From Clostridia bacterium (GTDB taxonomy: Bacteria > Bacillota > Clostridia > Christensenellales > Aristaeellaceae): DNA of 50,461 nucleotides. The notes beneath the pieces were generated by a model. The model searched no databases. It was not told the origin of the DNA and saw nothing but the letters and a program-made list of their open reading frames with translations. Positions 15,868 to 23,859 of the stretch are shown piece after piece. Location of the stretch: NCBI GenBank assembly GCA_017463245.1, contig JAFTPN010000061.1:1-50461 (forward strand). Reading direction: 5' to 3'. Made by a program: the position numbers and the translations under genes. How positions within the stretch are numbered: position 1 is the stretch's first letter; each line of letters opens with the position of its first letter.

Positions 15868-18111
15868 TCAGTGCATAATTACGGTGAAGGGCTTGGTGCT
15901 GTCGGTTTCCACCACAGCCTCGCCATTCTTGATGGTCACGGTGAAGGTAGCCGCCACATTGCCCTTCAGGTCGGGGATGGTGACCACGCGGGTCTCGCCT
16001 TCCTCCAGCTGGTAGACATGCAGCTCCAGGCCGTCCAGGTAGTCGTAGTCGGGGCGGTTGTCGCAGGCGCCCAGGGGCAGCACGGTGCCGGGACGCACCA
16101 TCAGGGGCATGGACATGAAGTCGTGGATCTCGGTCTGCCAATGGCCGCCCTGCACCTTGTCGTCAGAGAGCAGGCAGGTCCAGGTGCCATCGGGCAGGTA
16201 ATACTGCACCTGGCCGTCCTTGCGGAAGATGGGCGCCACCAGGATGCTTTCGCCCATCATGTACTGGCGATCCAGATTCTCGCAGGCGGGATCATCGTAG
16301 AACTCCAGCATCATGGGACGCATCATGGGGGTACCATGCTCGTGAGCTTCCACCGCCGCGCCGTACAGGTAGGGCATCAGGCGGCACTTGAGCTTCACAA
16401 ATTTGCGCAGCACGTCGCTGCTCTCGTCGTCGAAGAGCCACGGCACGCGGTAGCTGGTGGAGCCGTGCAGACGGCTGTGGCTGGAGAACACGCCAAACTG
16501 GCACCAGCGCTTGTACACATCCGCAGGGGCAGTGGACTCGAAGCCGGAGATATCGTGGCTCCAGTAGCCGAAGCCGGAGTGGCTCATGCTCAGGCCTGCG
16601 CGCAGGGTCTCAGCCATGGAGACATAGGAGGCGCTGTTGTCGCCGCCCCAGTGCACAGGGAACTGCTGGCCGCCCACGGTGGCGCTGCGGGCAAACAGGA
16701 TGGCCTCGCCCTCGCCGCGGACTTCCTTGAGCAGGTCGAACACCATCTTGTTGTACAGGAAGGTGTAGTAGTTGTGCATGCGCAGGGGATCGGAGCCATC
16801 GGAGTAGGCGATGTCACGCACGGGGATGCGCTCGCCAAAGTCGGTCTTGAAGCAGTCGATGCCCATATCCAAGAGCTTGCGCAGATAGGAGCAATACCAG
16901 TCGCGGGCGGCGGGGTTGGTCACGTCCAGGATGGCCATGCCAGCCTGCCACATGTCGGTCTGCCACACATCGCCATTGGTCTTCTTCAGCAGGTAGCCAT
17001 GCTCCATGCCCTCGTCAAACAGGGGGCTGGCCTGGCCGATGTAGGGGTTGATCCAGCAGCACAGGCGCAGACCCTTGTCGTGGTAGCGCTTCAGCATACC
17101 CTCGGGATCCGGGAAGGTATCGGGATCCCACTCAAAGTCGCACCAGTTGAAGGCCTTCATCCAGTAGCAGTCGAAGTGGAACACGCTCAGGGGGATGTCG
17201 CGCTCCGCCATGCCGTTGATGAAGGAGGAGGTGGTCTCCTCGTCATAATTGGTGGTGAAGGAGGTAGACAGCCACAGGCCGAAGCTCCAGGCGGGCAGCA
17301 GGGCGGGACGGCCGGTCAGCGCGGTGTAGAGATCCAGGGTGCCCTTGGGGGTCTCGCCGTAGATGATGTCATAGGTCATGCTCTCGCCTTCGTGGGAGAA
17401 CTGCACCCGCTCCACCTTCTCGCTGGCCACCTCAAAGCTCACGTCGGAGGTGTCCTCCACCAGCACGCCGTAGCCACGGTTGGTCATGTAGAAGGGGATG
17501 TTCTTGTAGGCCAGCTCGGAGGCGGTGCCGCCGTCGGCGTTCCACATATCCACCGTCTGGCCGTTCTTCACATAGGCGCCAAAGCGCTCGCCCAGGCCGT
17601 ACACGGTCTCGCCCACGTCCAGCATCAGGGATTCCACCATGTAGCTCTTGCCGTGGGGCAGCAGGGAGGAGGGGGTGCCGTCCTTCTTCAGGGCGCGACC
17701 CATGGCGCGGAAGCCGGAGGAGGTGATCACCTTGTCGCCCACCATGTAGTCCACCTGCCATTGGCCATGAGCCTTCAGCACGCGGGCGGTCAGATCGCCG
17801 CTGGTGAAGGACACAAAGTCCTCACCCTCGTCGATCACGGGCTGCACTTCTTCTTCATAGGTCTCAAAGCGGGGCTCCTTGACCTTCGCACCGGCGAAGT
17901 GGGTCACCTTCACGCGGATCACGTTCTTGCGGGGCGCGGTGAAGGTCACGGTGAGGGTGCCGCCGTCCAGCACGTCACCGCGGTGGTTCACAGGGCGGCA
18001 GGCAGAGATCACCTGCAGCGCCTTGTCGGACTTGTTGGCACGCACGCACTGGGTGGCGTAGCTCATCACATAGTCCTGCTTGATCATCCAGTAACCATTG
18101 GAAAAGCGCAT
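15868..18111 (-). CDS. yicI: YicI-like alpha-xylosidase, glycoside hydrolase family 31
   Basis: 747 residues; ATG 18111 is preceded by AAAGGAG. GH31 retaining enzyme; this subfamily removes alpha-1,6-xylose from the non-reducing end of xyloglucan oligosaccharides such as isoprimeverose. Motifs: SVFHFDCYWMKAFNWCDFEW (substrate site), CFKTDFGERIP with nucleophile Asp424, and HWGGDNSASY with acid/base Asp491. Their spacing matches E. coli YicI (Asp416/Asp482). SGFGYWSHDISGFE follows, as in YicI. There is no signal peptide, so it acts on imported oligosaccharides in the cytoplasm. It is 18 bases downstream of the GH29 gene in the same operon, consistent with breakdown of fucosylated xyloglucan. 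No sugar transporter or regulator is adjacent. Family call is strong; natural substrate is inference. Confidence 0.92.
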   Translation of the reverse strand: MRFSNGYWMIKQDYVMSYATQCVRANKSDKALQVISACRPVNHRGDVLDGGTLTVTFTAPRKNVIRVKVTHFAGAKVKEPRFETYEEEVQPVIDEGEDFVSFTSGDLTARVLKAHGQWQVDYMVGDKVITSSGFRAMGRALKKDGTPSSLLPHGKSYMVESLMLDVGETVYGLGERFGAYVKNGQTVDMWNADGGTASELAYKNIPFYMTNRGYGVLVEDTSDVSFEVASEKVERVQFSHEGESMTYDIIYGETPKGTLDLYTALTGRPALLPAWSFGLWLSTSFTTNYDEETTSSFINGMAERDIPLSVFHFDCYWMKAFNWCDFEWDPDTFPDPEGMLKRYHDKGLRLCCWINPYIGQASPLFDEGMEHGYLLKKTNGDVWQTDMWQAGMAILDVTNPAARDWYCSYLRKLLDMGIDCFKTDFGERIPVRDIAYSDGSDPLRMHNYYTFLYNKMVFDLLKEVRGEGEAILFARSATVGGQQFPVHWGGDNSASYVSMAETLRAGLSMSHSGFGYWSHDISGFESTAPADVYKRWCQFGVFSSHSRLHGSTSYRVPWLFDDESSDVLRKFVKLKCRLMPYLYGAAVEAHEHGTPMMRPMMLEFYDDPACENLDRQYMMGESILVAPIFRKDGQVQYYLPDGTWTCLLSDDKVQGGHWQTEIHDFMSMPLMVRPGTVLPLGACDNRPDYDYLDGLELHVYQLEEGETRVVTIPDLKGNVAATFTVTIKNGEAVVETDSTKPFTVIMH

Positions 18112-18129
18112 AATCGATTCTCCTTTATC

Positions 18130-19596
18130 TTAATCTGTAATAACCTTAACGACCACGGGCATATCGCTGCGGAAATCCCCCAGCTCCACGGTGAGGGCTT
18201 CCTCGTCGCGGCTCCACCTGGCTTCACCCATGCCCAGCACCTCCACCTTGCGGATGATGCCGTGCCACAGGGGTTTGGCGTGGGCGTCGGCCTTCCGCAG
18301 GCTGCGGATCTTCAGCACGCCGTCCTCGGGGCAGCGCATGGCGGTGGCGTACACATTGCCGCCCTTGCAGGTAAAGCGGAAGTCCTGGCTGGTAAACTCG
18401 CGGCTCTTGCTGTCGGCAAACTGGCCTTCCTCCACGGCGGTGGGACCCTCGAAGGGGATGCGCCAGATGCCGGTGCCATGCACAGCCTCGTCGTTGACCT
18501 TCATCCACTCGGCCATGGCCTTGAGGATCTTCATGTCCCCCTCGGACAGGGAGCCATCCGGGCAGGGGCCGAAGTTCATCAGCAGGCGGCCATTTTTGCA
18601 CACCACGTCCATCAGATCCCAGATGATCTCAATGGGCTGCTTGTAGTCCGGATGCTTGGAGAAGCACCAGCTGTTGCGCATCACAGAGGTATCGCTCTGC
18701 CACAGGAAGGGCTTTACCTCGGCAAACTGGCCGCGCTCCACGTCCGGCACCGCCACGCCAAAGGGGAAGGCATCGTGCTTGTAGTTGATGATGCCGCCGC
18801 CCCATTCCTCGCTGCGGTTGTAGTAGTAGGCGGTGAACTTCTTCAGCCAGGGCTTCACGCTCTCGTGCTGGATCCACCAGTCGAAGTACACGATGCGGGG
18901 ATGGTAGCGATCCACGATCTCGCAGCAGCGCAGCAGCCAGTCGGTGAGGAATTCCTCGTCCGGTGCGCCCTCGGAATGGATGTCGTGCTGGTTCGCAGGT
19001 TCCGGGATGGCCGGCCAGTAGAGGCTGTCCCGCGGCACATCCTGGGGAATGTCGCTTTCGAACTCCTTGCCGTGGCCAAAGAACCAGCTGTGCTCCACGC
19101 GATGGGTGGAAGCGCCCACCGTCATCCCGGCGCGCTCGGCCTCGCGCAGCAGGTCGCCCATCACGTCACGGTGGGGACCCATTTCAGCGGCGTTCCAATG
19201 AGACAATTCGGACTTATACATCTGGAAGCCATCGTGATGCTCCGCCACGGGAACGATATAATCCGCGCCCGCATCGGTGAAGGCCTTGATCCACGCCTGG
19301 GGATCGAACTTCTCCATGGTCAGCATGGGGATGAAATCCTTGTAGCCAAAGTCCTTGTGAGCGCCCCAGTTTTTCAGGTGATGCTCATACTCCGGGGAAT
19401 CCTTGATGTACATGTTTCTGGCATACCAGTCGTGATACGCAGGCACAGAAAAAGGCCCCCAGTGCAGGAAAATGCCCAGGCGGGTCTCCCTGTACCAGGC
19501 AGGCGCCGGACGCTGAGCCAGCGAAGCCCAGTCGGCCTTGTAGCGCCCTTGCTCGATCACCCTGTCGATCTGCTGCAGATAAACCTGACGATCCAT
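18130..19596 (-). CDS. Alpha-L-fucosidase, glycoside hydrolase family 29
   Basis: 488 residues; ATG 19596 preceded by AAAGGAG. Retaining exo-fucosidase. Family landmarks: RLGIFLHWGPFSVPAYHDWY (His45), AEHHDGFQMYKSELSHWNA (His120/121) and RIVYFDWWI (238-241 region) with the predicted nucleophile Asp239. LMNFGPCPDGSLSEGDMKIL is the typical C-terminal catalytic-domain strand. A beta-sandwich tail follows. No signal peptide, hence cytoplasmic. It is first gene of a two-gene operon with the GH31 alpha-xylosidase, so the pair could strip fucose and xylose from plant xyloglucan oligosaccharides taken up from the gut (inference). Activity on mucin or milk fucosides cannot be excluded. The upstream gap is shared with the divergent murG promoter. 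Confidence 0.92.
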   Translation of the reverse strand: MDRQVYLQQIDRVIEQGRYKADWASLAQRPAPAWYRETRLGIFLHWGPFSVPAYHDWYARNMYIKDSPEYEHHLKNWGAHKDFGYKDFIPMLTMEKFDPQAWIKAFTDAGADYIVPVAEHHDGFQMYKSELSHWNAAEMGPHRDVMGDLLREAERAGMTVGASTHRVEHSWFFGHGKEFESDIPQDVPRDSLYWPAIPEPANQHDIHSEGAPDEEFLTDWLLRCCEIVDRYHPRIVYFDWWIQHESVKPWLKKFTAYYYNRSEEWGGGIINYKHDAFPFGVAVPDVERGQFAEVKPFLWQSDTSVMRNSWCFSKHPDYKQPIEIIWDLMDVVCKNGRLLMNFGPCPDGSLSEGDMKILKAMAEWMKVNDEAVHGTGIWRIPFEGPTAVEEGQFADSKSREFTSQDFRFTCKGGNVYATAMRCPEDGVLKIRSLRKADAHAKPLWHGIIRKVEVLGMGEARWSRDEEALTVELGDFRSDMPVVVKVITD

Positions 19597-19651
19597 GCGG
19601 ATGCTCCTTTCAGGAGATGCTCTGTTTGTTTTTGCGGCACATACCGCGCTG

Positions 19652-19657
19652 AGTATA
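19652..19657 (-). promoter_or_regulatory. Possible -10 element of the GH29-GH31 operon
   Basis: TATACT on the minus strand, 56 bases before the GH29 start. No good -35 hexamer at 16-18 bases (TTGGCA is 22 away), so the promoter may need an activator. Confidence 0.35.
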
Positions 19658-19705
19658 GTTTACTGGAAAAAGATCATTTTGCCAAGCCCAAAAGAGGAAT
19701 TTTCC

Positions 19706-19735
19706 TTTCAATAATCGAATGGATTGTGGTATACT
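19706..19735 (+). promoter_or_regulatory. Promoter of murG
   Basis: TTTCAA (19706-19711), 18-base spacer, TATACT (19730-19735) preceded by TGTGG. The transcript would begin near 19742. Confidence 0.6.
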
Positions 19736-19779
19736 GAAGCAGGAACCAATGATTATGAATTAAAGGGGAATCCTTTTTG

Positions 19780-20844
19780 ATGAAAAAGATCGTTCTGACC
19801 GGCGGCGGCACGCTGGGGCACGTCACGCCCCACCTGTCCCTCATCCCCCACCTGCAGAAGGCTGGCTACGAGATCCACTACATCGGCACCGAAAAGGGCA
19901 TGGAGGCCGAGAAGATCCAGTCCGTTCCCGGCGTGACCTACCACGCGGTGAAAAGCGGCAAGCTGCGCCGCTATTTCTCCTGGCAGAACTTCACCGACCC
20001 CTTCCGCGTCATTGCAGGCGTGTTCCAGTCCGCCGCGCTGATGGGGAAGATCAAGCCCGACGTGGTGTTCTCCAAGGGCGGCTTTGTGGCGGTGCCGGTG
20101 GTGTTCGGCGCGTGGATGAACCGCATCCCCGTGGTGTGCCACGAAAGCGACCTGACCCCCGGCCTGGCCAACAAGCTGTGCAAGCCCTTTGCGAAAAAGA
20201 TCGCCACCACCTTCCCCGAGTGTGCCGAAGCCCTGGGCGCCAAGGCCGAAATGACCGGCACGCCCCTGCGCCCGGAGCTGTTCCACGGCAGCCGTGCCAA
20301 GGGTCTGAGCCTTTTGCACTTCGACGGCAGCAAGCCCATTTTGCTGATGATGGGCGGCTCTTCCGGCGCGCAGGCGGTGAACAAAGCCCTGCGTGAAGCT
20401 CTGCCTGAGCTGACAAAGCAATTCGATGTGGCGCACCTGTGCGGCAAGGGCAACCTGGACGAAAGCCTGAACGGCACCCCCGGCTATACGCAGATCGAGC
20501 TGCTCAGCGCCGAGCTGCCCGACGCCCTGGCCTGCACCGACCTGGTGCTGTCCCGCGCCGGCAGCAACGCCCTGTGCGAGTTCCAGGCGCTGTGCAAGCC
20601 CATGCTGCTTGTCCCCTACCCCAAGGGCGCCAGCCGCGGCGACCAGATCCTCAACGCCCAGAGCCTGGAAAAGCGCGGCCTGTGCCGTGTGCTGCTCCAG
20701 GAGAACATGACCGCCGCCACCCTGGTGGCTGCCCTGCAATCCACCTGGAACGACCGTGAGACGCTCACCGCCGCCATGGAGGCCGCCCCGCCTGCCGATG
20801 GCACCCAGCGCGTGCTGGAACTGATCGAGGAAGTGCAGAAATAA
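19780..20844 (+). CDS. murG: MurG, UDP-GlcNAc:lipid I N-acetylglucosaminyltransferase
   Basis: 354 residues from ATG 19780. TTG at 19777 is an alternative; AAAGGGG lies 11 or 8 bases ahead. MurG adds GlcNAc to lipid I on the inner membrane face, making lipid II for peptidoglycan. GT28 motifs: VLTGGGTLGHVTPHLSL (UDP/lipid loop 1), FSKGGFVAVPVVFGA, CHESDLTPGLANKL, LLMMGGSSGAQAVN (glycine loop) and LSRAGSNALCEF (UDP-GlcNAc site). Length is normal for the family. It stands alone with its own promoter and a hairpin terminator, outside any dcw division cluster. The FtsW-type flippase/polymerase and PBP genes are 19 kb away. A second, dcw-linked murG may exist elsewhere in the genome; that cannot be judged here. 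Confidence 0.92.
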   Translation: MKKIVLTGGGTLGHVTPHLSLIPHLQKAGYEIHYIGTEKGMEAEKIQSVPGVTYHAVKSGKLRRYFSWQNFTDPFRVIAGVFQSAALMGKIKPDVVFSKGGFVAVPVVFGAWMNRIPVVCHESDLTPGLANKLCKPFAKKIATTFPECAEALGAKAEMTGTPLRPELFHGSRAKGLSLLHFDGSKPILLMMGGSSGAQAVNKALREALPELTKQFDVAHLCGKGNLDESLNGTPGYTQIELLSAELPDALACTDLVLSRAGSNALCEFQALCKPMLLVPYPKGASRGDQILNAQSLEKRGLCRVLLQENMTAATLVAALQSTWNDRETLTAAMEAAPPADGTQRVLELIEEVQK

Positions 20845-20849
20845 CGTGA

Positions 20850-20880
20850 CAAAGCCGCCGTGGATATTACGGCGGCTTTG
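20850..20880. terminator. Convergent hairpin between murG and the minus-strand operon
   Basis: Twelve-bp stem CAAAGCCGCCGT / ACGGCGGCTTTG (20850-20861 / 20869-20880). T-tracts are short on both strands. Confidence 0.65.
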
Positions 20881-21384
20881 CTATATGTCCACACGAAAGA
20901 AATAAAACAAACCTGTTTGCGCATCATAAAATGCTCTGGTGTAATTGAAGGGCTGATTATTTGGTCCTTGATCGTCCTCACGGTAGTACCAAGCATCAAA
21001 AACCACATCAGGCGCTGGAAAAACATCCGGATGGCATGAGCAGCGTGGAATCATTCCAGCATATGCCTGCTGATCAACAGGTTCCACCGACCAGCCCGAA
21101 AGCCCATGGTTAATCGCCTCCCAAAGAGCGCCGGGAGCCGTTTCAAAAACGGTGACCGTGCAGCCATCCCCATGGAACCCACCATGACTGTCAAAATGGA
21201 GAGACGCATCTGCCTGTGACAAAAAGGCAGATAAGCCTGTATCCGTTAACGCAGCTTGAGCGGCTTTTGTGTCCCGGTGGTCATAGTCAGGTGAAAAGAA
21301 AACCGATAGTTCCCATGCCGCAAGCAACACAAACGCCAGCAGCATTCCAACGATCACAAGGCCAAGGCGCTTTATCCACTTCAT
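20881..21384 (-). CDS. Small membrane-anchored extracytoplasmic protein of unknown function
   Basis: 167 residues from ATG 21384, which overlaps the stop of the upstream XRE gene by four bases (ATGA). One membrane segment (about 7-27) follows a basic N-terminus; the rest is predicted outside. The outside part has no domain I recognise. It contains HFDSHGGFHGDGCTVTVFE, two nearby cysteines (CSCH) and an aromatic C-terminal strand, FYDAQTGLFYFFRVDI. Base composition is lower in GC than the flanking genes, as is common in such accessory membrane genes. It is last in the DUF2975/XRE operon. Translational coupling to the regulator suggests it is made in similar amounts, but no function can be assigned. 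Confidence 0.75.
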   Translation of the reverse strand: MKWIKRLGLVIVGMLLAFVLLAAWELSVFFSPDYDHRDTKAAQAALTDTGLSAFLSQADASLHFDSHGGFHGDGCTVTVFETAPGALWEAINHGLSGWSVEPVDQQAYAGMIPRCSCHPDVFPAPDVVFDAWYYREDDQGPNNQPFNYTRAFYDAQTGLFYFFRVDI

Positions 21385-21590
21385 ACATCGTCGTCCTCGT
21401 AAATCAATATGTCCCCCGGCTGGCAATCCAGCGCGCGGCAGATGGCGTCCAGCGTGGCAAAGCGCACCGCCTTGGCCTTGCCGGTCTTCAGAATGGACAG
21501 GTTGGCCATGGTGATACCCACCTTCTGGCTCAGTTCCGTCAGGCTCATTTTGCGGCGAGCCAGCATCACATCAAGGTCGATCCGGATCAT
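21381..21590 (-). CDS. Small XRE/Cro-CI-type HTH regulator (YozG-like)
   Basis: 69 residues from ATG 21590, eight bases after GGGG; the in-frame GTG 21599 is less well placed. The whole protein is one helix-turn-helix: DVMLARRKMSLTELSQKVGI, then TMANLSILKTGKAKAVRF (recognition helix) and ATLDAICRALDCQPGDILIY. This is the compact XRE type regularly coupled to DUF2975 membrane proteins in Bacillota. A DUF2975 gene opens this operon. The usual inference is a DNA-binding output or autoregulator whose activity depends on the membrane partner. The stop overlaps the start of the following membrane gene. Confidence 0.9.
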   Translation of the reverse strand: MIRIDLDVMLARRKMSLTELSQKVGITMANLSILKTGKAKAVRFATLDAICRALDCQPGDILIYEDDDV

Positions 21591-21592
21591 TT

Positions 21593-21721
21593 TCAACACC
21601 CCATCATCACAAGTGGTAGCATCAGGGAATAGAACGCTGCTTGGAACAGCAGCTGCATCAGCAGGAGGATGCCTGCGAACACGGCGGCGAATCCTGCTGC
21701 AATGAGGAATCCTTGTCGCAT
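21593..21721 (-). CDS. Putative 42-residue hydrophobic membrane peptide
   Basis: Short frame beginning at ATG 21721 with a near-perfect ribosome site (AAAGGAGG, five bases ahead). It ends three bases before the XRE start. The product is almost wholly hydrophobic: MRQGFLIAAGFAAVFAGILL, then a second hydrophobic half with LLFQAAFYSLMLPLV, enough for one long or two short membrane helices. It overlaps the 3' end of the upstream membrane gene by 64 bases in another frame. Reasons to believe it: the strong ribosome site and tight spacing to the XRE gene. Reasons for doubt: short length and overlap. It could be a translated leader for the XRE gene or a membrane partner. Confidence 0.5.
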   Translation of the reverse strand: MRQGFLIAAGFAAVFAGILLLMQLLFQAAFYSLMLPLVMMGC

Positions 21722-22161
21722 GAGCGCCTCCTTTTCCAGCGGCGCAGGCAGCCGATCACAAAGAGGATGTGCTGCACATCCGCCATAACGCAGGCCGCCA
21801 CAAACCAATCGGTGTTCAGTATCTGCGTTGAGAGGAAGATGCACACCGTAGCCGCCACGGAGATCACCGTCATGATCACGATGGGCTTCTCCATTTTGCA
21901 GGGCGTACCGTCCATGCCATCCAGGCAGCCGGTTAAAATGTACATCAGCCCGCCAAAGCAGCAGATGCTGCACAGCGCCACGGTGGTCAGGCCGAATAGC
22001 GCCATGCCCACCAGGTTCCACATCATTTCGGCCAGGCCGCCGCAAAGGCCAATGCCGCCGATCACCGTCAGCGGGAAGGCCGCCAGCACGCCCATGGCCA
22101 TCAGCACAAAGCAGGCCGCGGCCACCAAGGCCAGCAGGAATGTCCGCAATCTCTTTTTCAT
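21658..22161 (-). CDS. Four-helix membrane protein of the DUF2975/XRE operon
   Basis: 167 residues; ATG 22161 overlaps the stop of the DUF2975 gene (ATGA). Four hydrophobic segments are visible, about 7-27, 34-55, 58-78 and 93-115, plus a weaker fifth near 120-138. The C-terminal tail is basic then polar (CLRRWKRRRSCDK ...) and probably cytoplasmic. Cysteines are frequent in the second to third helices (LCSICCF). No enzymatic motif is seen and I do not recognise the family. Its length and topology resemble DUF2975 proteins, so it may be a diverged paralogue of the preceding gene. The last 64 bases overlap the start of the small hydrophobic frame at 21593-21721. Confidence 0.75.
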   Translation of the reverse strand: MKKRLRTFLLALVAAACFVLMAMGVLAAFPLTVIGGIGLCGGLAEMMWNLVGMALFGLTTVALCSICCFGGLMYILTGCLDGMDGTPCKMEKPIVIMTVISVAATVCIFLSTQILNTDWFVAACVMADVQHILFVIGCLRRWKRRRSCDKDSSLQQDSPPCSQASSC

Positions 22162-22655
22162 ATGGTCAGATCATTCTCCTCCTGGATGGCGGTGGCGCGG
22201 CGCAGCAGCAGCTCCAGGGCATAGGCCACCAGGCCGACGCACAGATAGGCTACGGAGAGCAGGCACATCACTTCGACCAGCGCCAGGATGGAGCCCTGGT
22301 AGAACATGAACGCTACCATCATCACGCCCAGCACCAGGCCGCTGACGCCGCAGCCCAGGGCAATGCGGTGCATGGCCTTCTCGTTCATGGAGGTAAAGGC
22401 GGTGCCGTGCTTCAGGCGCTGGCACATGGTGAAGAACTGGTACAGCGCCACATAGGAGCCGCCCGCCACGGCCATCACCGTCATTAGCCCCAGCAGGGCA
22501 TAGGCAATATCCGCAGCGTTCTGCTTGCCAATGAAGATCGACAGCAGCGAGCCGCCGATGATGCCCAGCTCCACAGCCACCGCGGTGCCCAGGGCGGCGA
22601 TCACCACCGCAATGATCTGCAAAAGGGTCAGAATCATGTTCATCCGTTTGTTCAT
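22158..22655 (-). CDS. DUF2975 family membrane protein
   Basis: 165 residues from ATG 22655 (GAGGTGAT just upstream); upstream in-frame codons overlap the promoter. Four membrane segments: about 7-31, 46-67, 93-115 and 124-146. Between segments 2 and 3 lies the polar loop LYQFFTMCQRLKHGTAFTSM, followed by NEKAMHRIAL. This matches the DUF2975 pattern, in which a short helix with a conserved K/R-G-x-x-F motif follows the second segment. DUF2975 genes are typically coupled to a small XRE regulator, present three genes downstream. The molecular function of the family is not established. First gene of the operon, with a near-consensus promoter. Confidence 0.85.
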   Translation of the reverse strand: MNKRMNMILTLLQIIAVVIAALGTAVAVELGIIGGSLLSIFIGKQNAADIAYALLGLMTVMAVAGGSYVALYQFFTMCQRLKHGTAFTSMNEKAMHRIALGCGVSGLVLGVMMVAFMFYQGSILALVEVMCLLSVAYLCVGLVAYALELLLRRATAIQEENDLTI

Positions 22656-22673
22656 ATCAATCACCTCGGTCAT

Positions 22674-22703
22674 AATATACCACGTCCCGTTTCCGTTTGT
22701 CAA
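22674..22703 (-). promoter_or_regulatory. Promoter of the DUF2975/XRE operon
   Basis: On the minus strand: TTGACA (22698-22703), 18-base spacer, TATATT (22674-22679). The transcript would begin near 22667, leaving a leader of about 12 bases that holds the ribosome site. Confidence 0.75.
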
Positions 22704-22814
22704 CATATTTTTATTGATTTACGATAAATTTTCATCATAAGACAGAAAAGCAGGATTTTGCGCCCGCCGGAGAGAATCTTCAAGATAACAGAGTGTTATA
22801 AGGAGGTCATCCCC

Positions 22815-23546
22815 ATGTCCATCACGCCTCATGATATTGCCAAGATGCTCGACCACTCCACCCTCCAGCCCTACCTGACGGAGGAGGACATCCGCAAGGG
22901 CTGCGAGCTTGCCCTGCAATACGACTGCGCCAGCGTGTGCGCCCGCCCCTGCGATGTGCCGATCCTGGCCGAAATGCTGAAGGGCAGCAACGTGAAGGTC
23001 TGCACGGTGATCGGCTTCCCCCACGGCAGCCACGAGACCGCCATCAAGGTGGCTGAGGCCAAGCTGGCGCTGGAGGAAGGCTGCCAGGAGCTGGACATGG
23101 TGCTGAACATCGGCAAGATGATCCACGGCGACCACGACTATGTGAAAGCCGAGATCAAGCAGATTGCCGAACTGGCACACGCAAACGGCGCCATTGTGAA
23201 GGTCATTCTGGAAACCTGCTACCTCACCGACGAGCAGAAGAAGATCGCTTGCCGACTGAGCGAGGAAGCCGGCGCCGACTTTGTGAAGACCTCCACGGGC
23301 TACGGCAGCAAGGGCTGCACCATCGACGACCTGAAGCTGATGCGCGCCGCCGTTTCTGCCAATGTGCGGGTGAAGGGCTCCGGCGGCATCCGCGACCTGG
23401 ACACCGTGCTGTCTGCCCGTGCGGTGGGCGCCAGCCGCTGCGGCGTGAGCGCCACCGCCAAGATCATGGAGGAAGCCGAAGCCCGCTATGCCGAAGGCAA
23501 GCTGACCGAAGTGGAAGTCATCAAAGAAATGGAAGGCGGATACTAA
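22815..23546 (+). CDS. deoC: Deoxyribose-phosphate aldolase
   Basis: 243 residues from ATG 22815 with AGGAGG eight bases ahead; the frame is open further upstream without a ribosome site. It cleaves 2-deoxyribose 5-phosphate to acetaldehyde and glyceraldehyde 3-phosphate, feeding deoxynucleoside carbon into glycolysis. Class I aldolase landmarks: LDHSTLQPYLT, QELDMVLNIGKM (Asp94), VKVILETCYL, GADFVKTSTGYG with the Schiff-base Lys158, and RVKGSGGIRD (Lys187). Length is typical. It is a single-gene unit here, with no deoA, deoB, cdd or nucleoside transporter beside it. The upstream AT-rich gap is shared with the divergent DUF2975 operon. A strong 21-bp terminator follows. Confidence 0.96.
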   Translation: MSITPHDIAKMLDHSTLQPYLTEEDIRKGCELALQYDCASVCARPCDVPILAEMLKGSNVKVCTVIGFPHGSHETAIKVAEAKLALEEGCQELDMVLNIGKMIHGDHDYVKAEIKQIAELAHANGAIVKVILETCYLTDEQKKIACRLSEEAGADFVKTSTGYGSKGCTIDDLKLMRAAVSANVRVKGSGGIRDLDTVLSARAVGASRCGVSATAKIMEEAEARYAEGKLTEVEVIKEMEGGY

Positions 23547-23549
23547 GCG

Positions 23550-23593
23550 CCAAAGAAAAAGGGTTCTGCAAGTGCAGAACCCTTTTTCTTTGG
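23550..23593 (+). terminator. Strong terminator after deoC
   Basis: Perfect stem of 21 bp (23550-23570 / 23573-23593) with A-rich and T-rich outer arms, so it can work in both directions. Confidence 0.88.
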
Positions 23594-23859
23594 CTTGAAT
23601 TCGGAATGCGGAATTCGGAATGCGGAATTGAAAGTGTGGACGCAGGTATTGTGTTAATGCAGGCAGCGTCCAATCCCTCCGTCAGCCGCAAGCGGCTGCC
23701 ACCTCCCTTTACACAAGGGAGGCATTGTGCCTTTCCCCCAATTCGGCATTGTCGTTCAGCCAGCTGAAGCTGTCTGAACTCTGTGCCTCATTGGAACTCC
23801 AGGCTGCTGCTTCCGCCACTGGCGGCGCAGCCTTCCGTTCCGTCGCGACGCATCCGTTA
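23594..23859. other. Non-coding gap with short tandem repeat and family C repeat
   Basis: No credible gene. 23597-23630 holds three near copies of GAATTCGGAATGCG. A family C repeat lies at 23672-23723. 23724-23859 is unremarkable mixed sequence leading into the family B repeat. Confidence 0.7.
23672..23723 (-). repeat. Repeat family C, copy 1
   Basis: Two hairpins, GTCAGCCGC / GCGGCTG and CCTCCCTT / AAGGGAGG with spacer TACAC. Strand given as the direction read from the degV 3' end; also found at 32909-32959 and 48285-48332. Confidence 0.8.

Noticed and set aside
15620-16141. Frame reading through the family A repeat into the GH31 end
   Set aside because: Arg-rich product arises from repeat sequence; similar pseudo-protein appears at the other repeat copy. 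Not a gene.
15871-19737. 1288-residue open frame on the plus strand
   Set aside because: Antisense to the GH31 and GH29 genes; no domain, Gly/His/Ala-rich translation, spans both genes and their gap.
19597-19779. Catabolite-repression (cre) site for the GH operon
   Set aside because: No convincing match to the cre consensus around the putative -10; only an isolated TATACT is visible.
22704-22814. Riboswitch or leader RNA upstream of deoC
   Set aside because: AT-rich gap of about 110 bases with no stable multi-stem structure or known aptamer core; only a weak TTGATT-type promoter could be argued.
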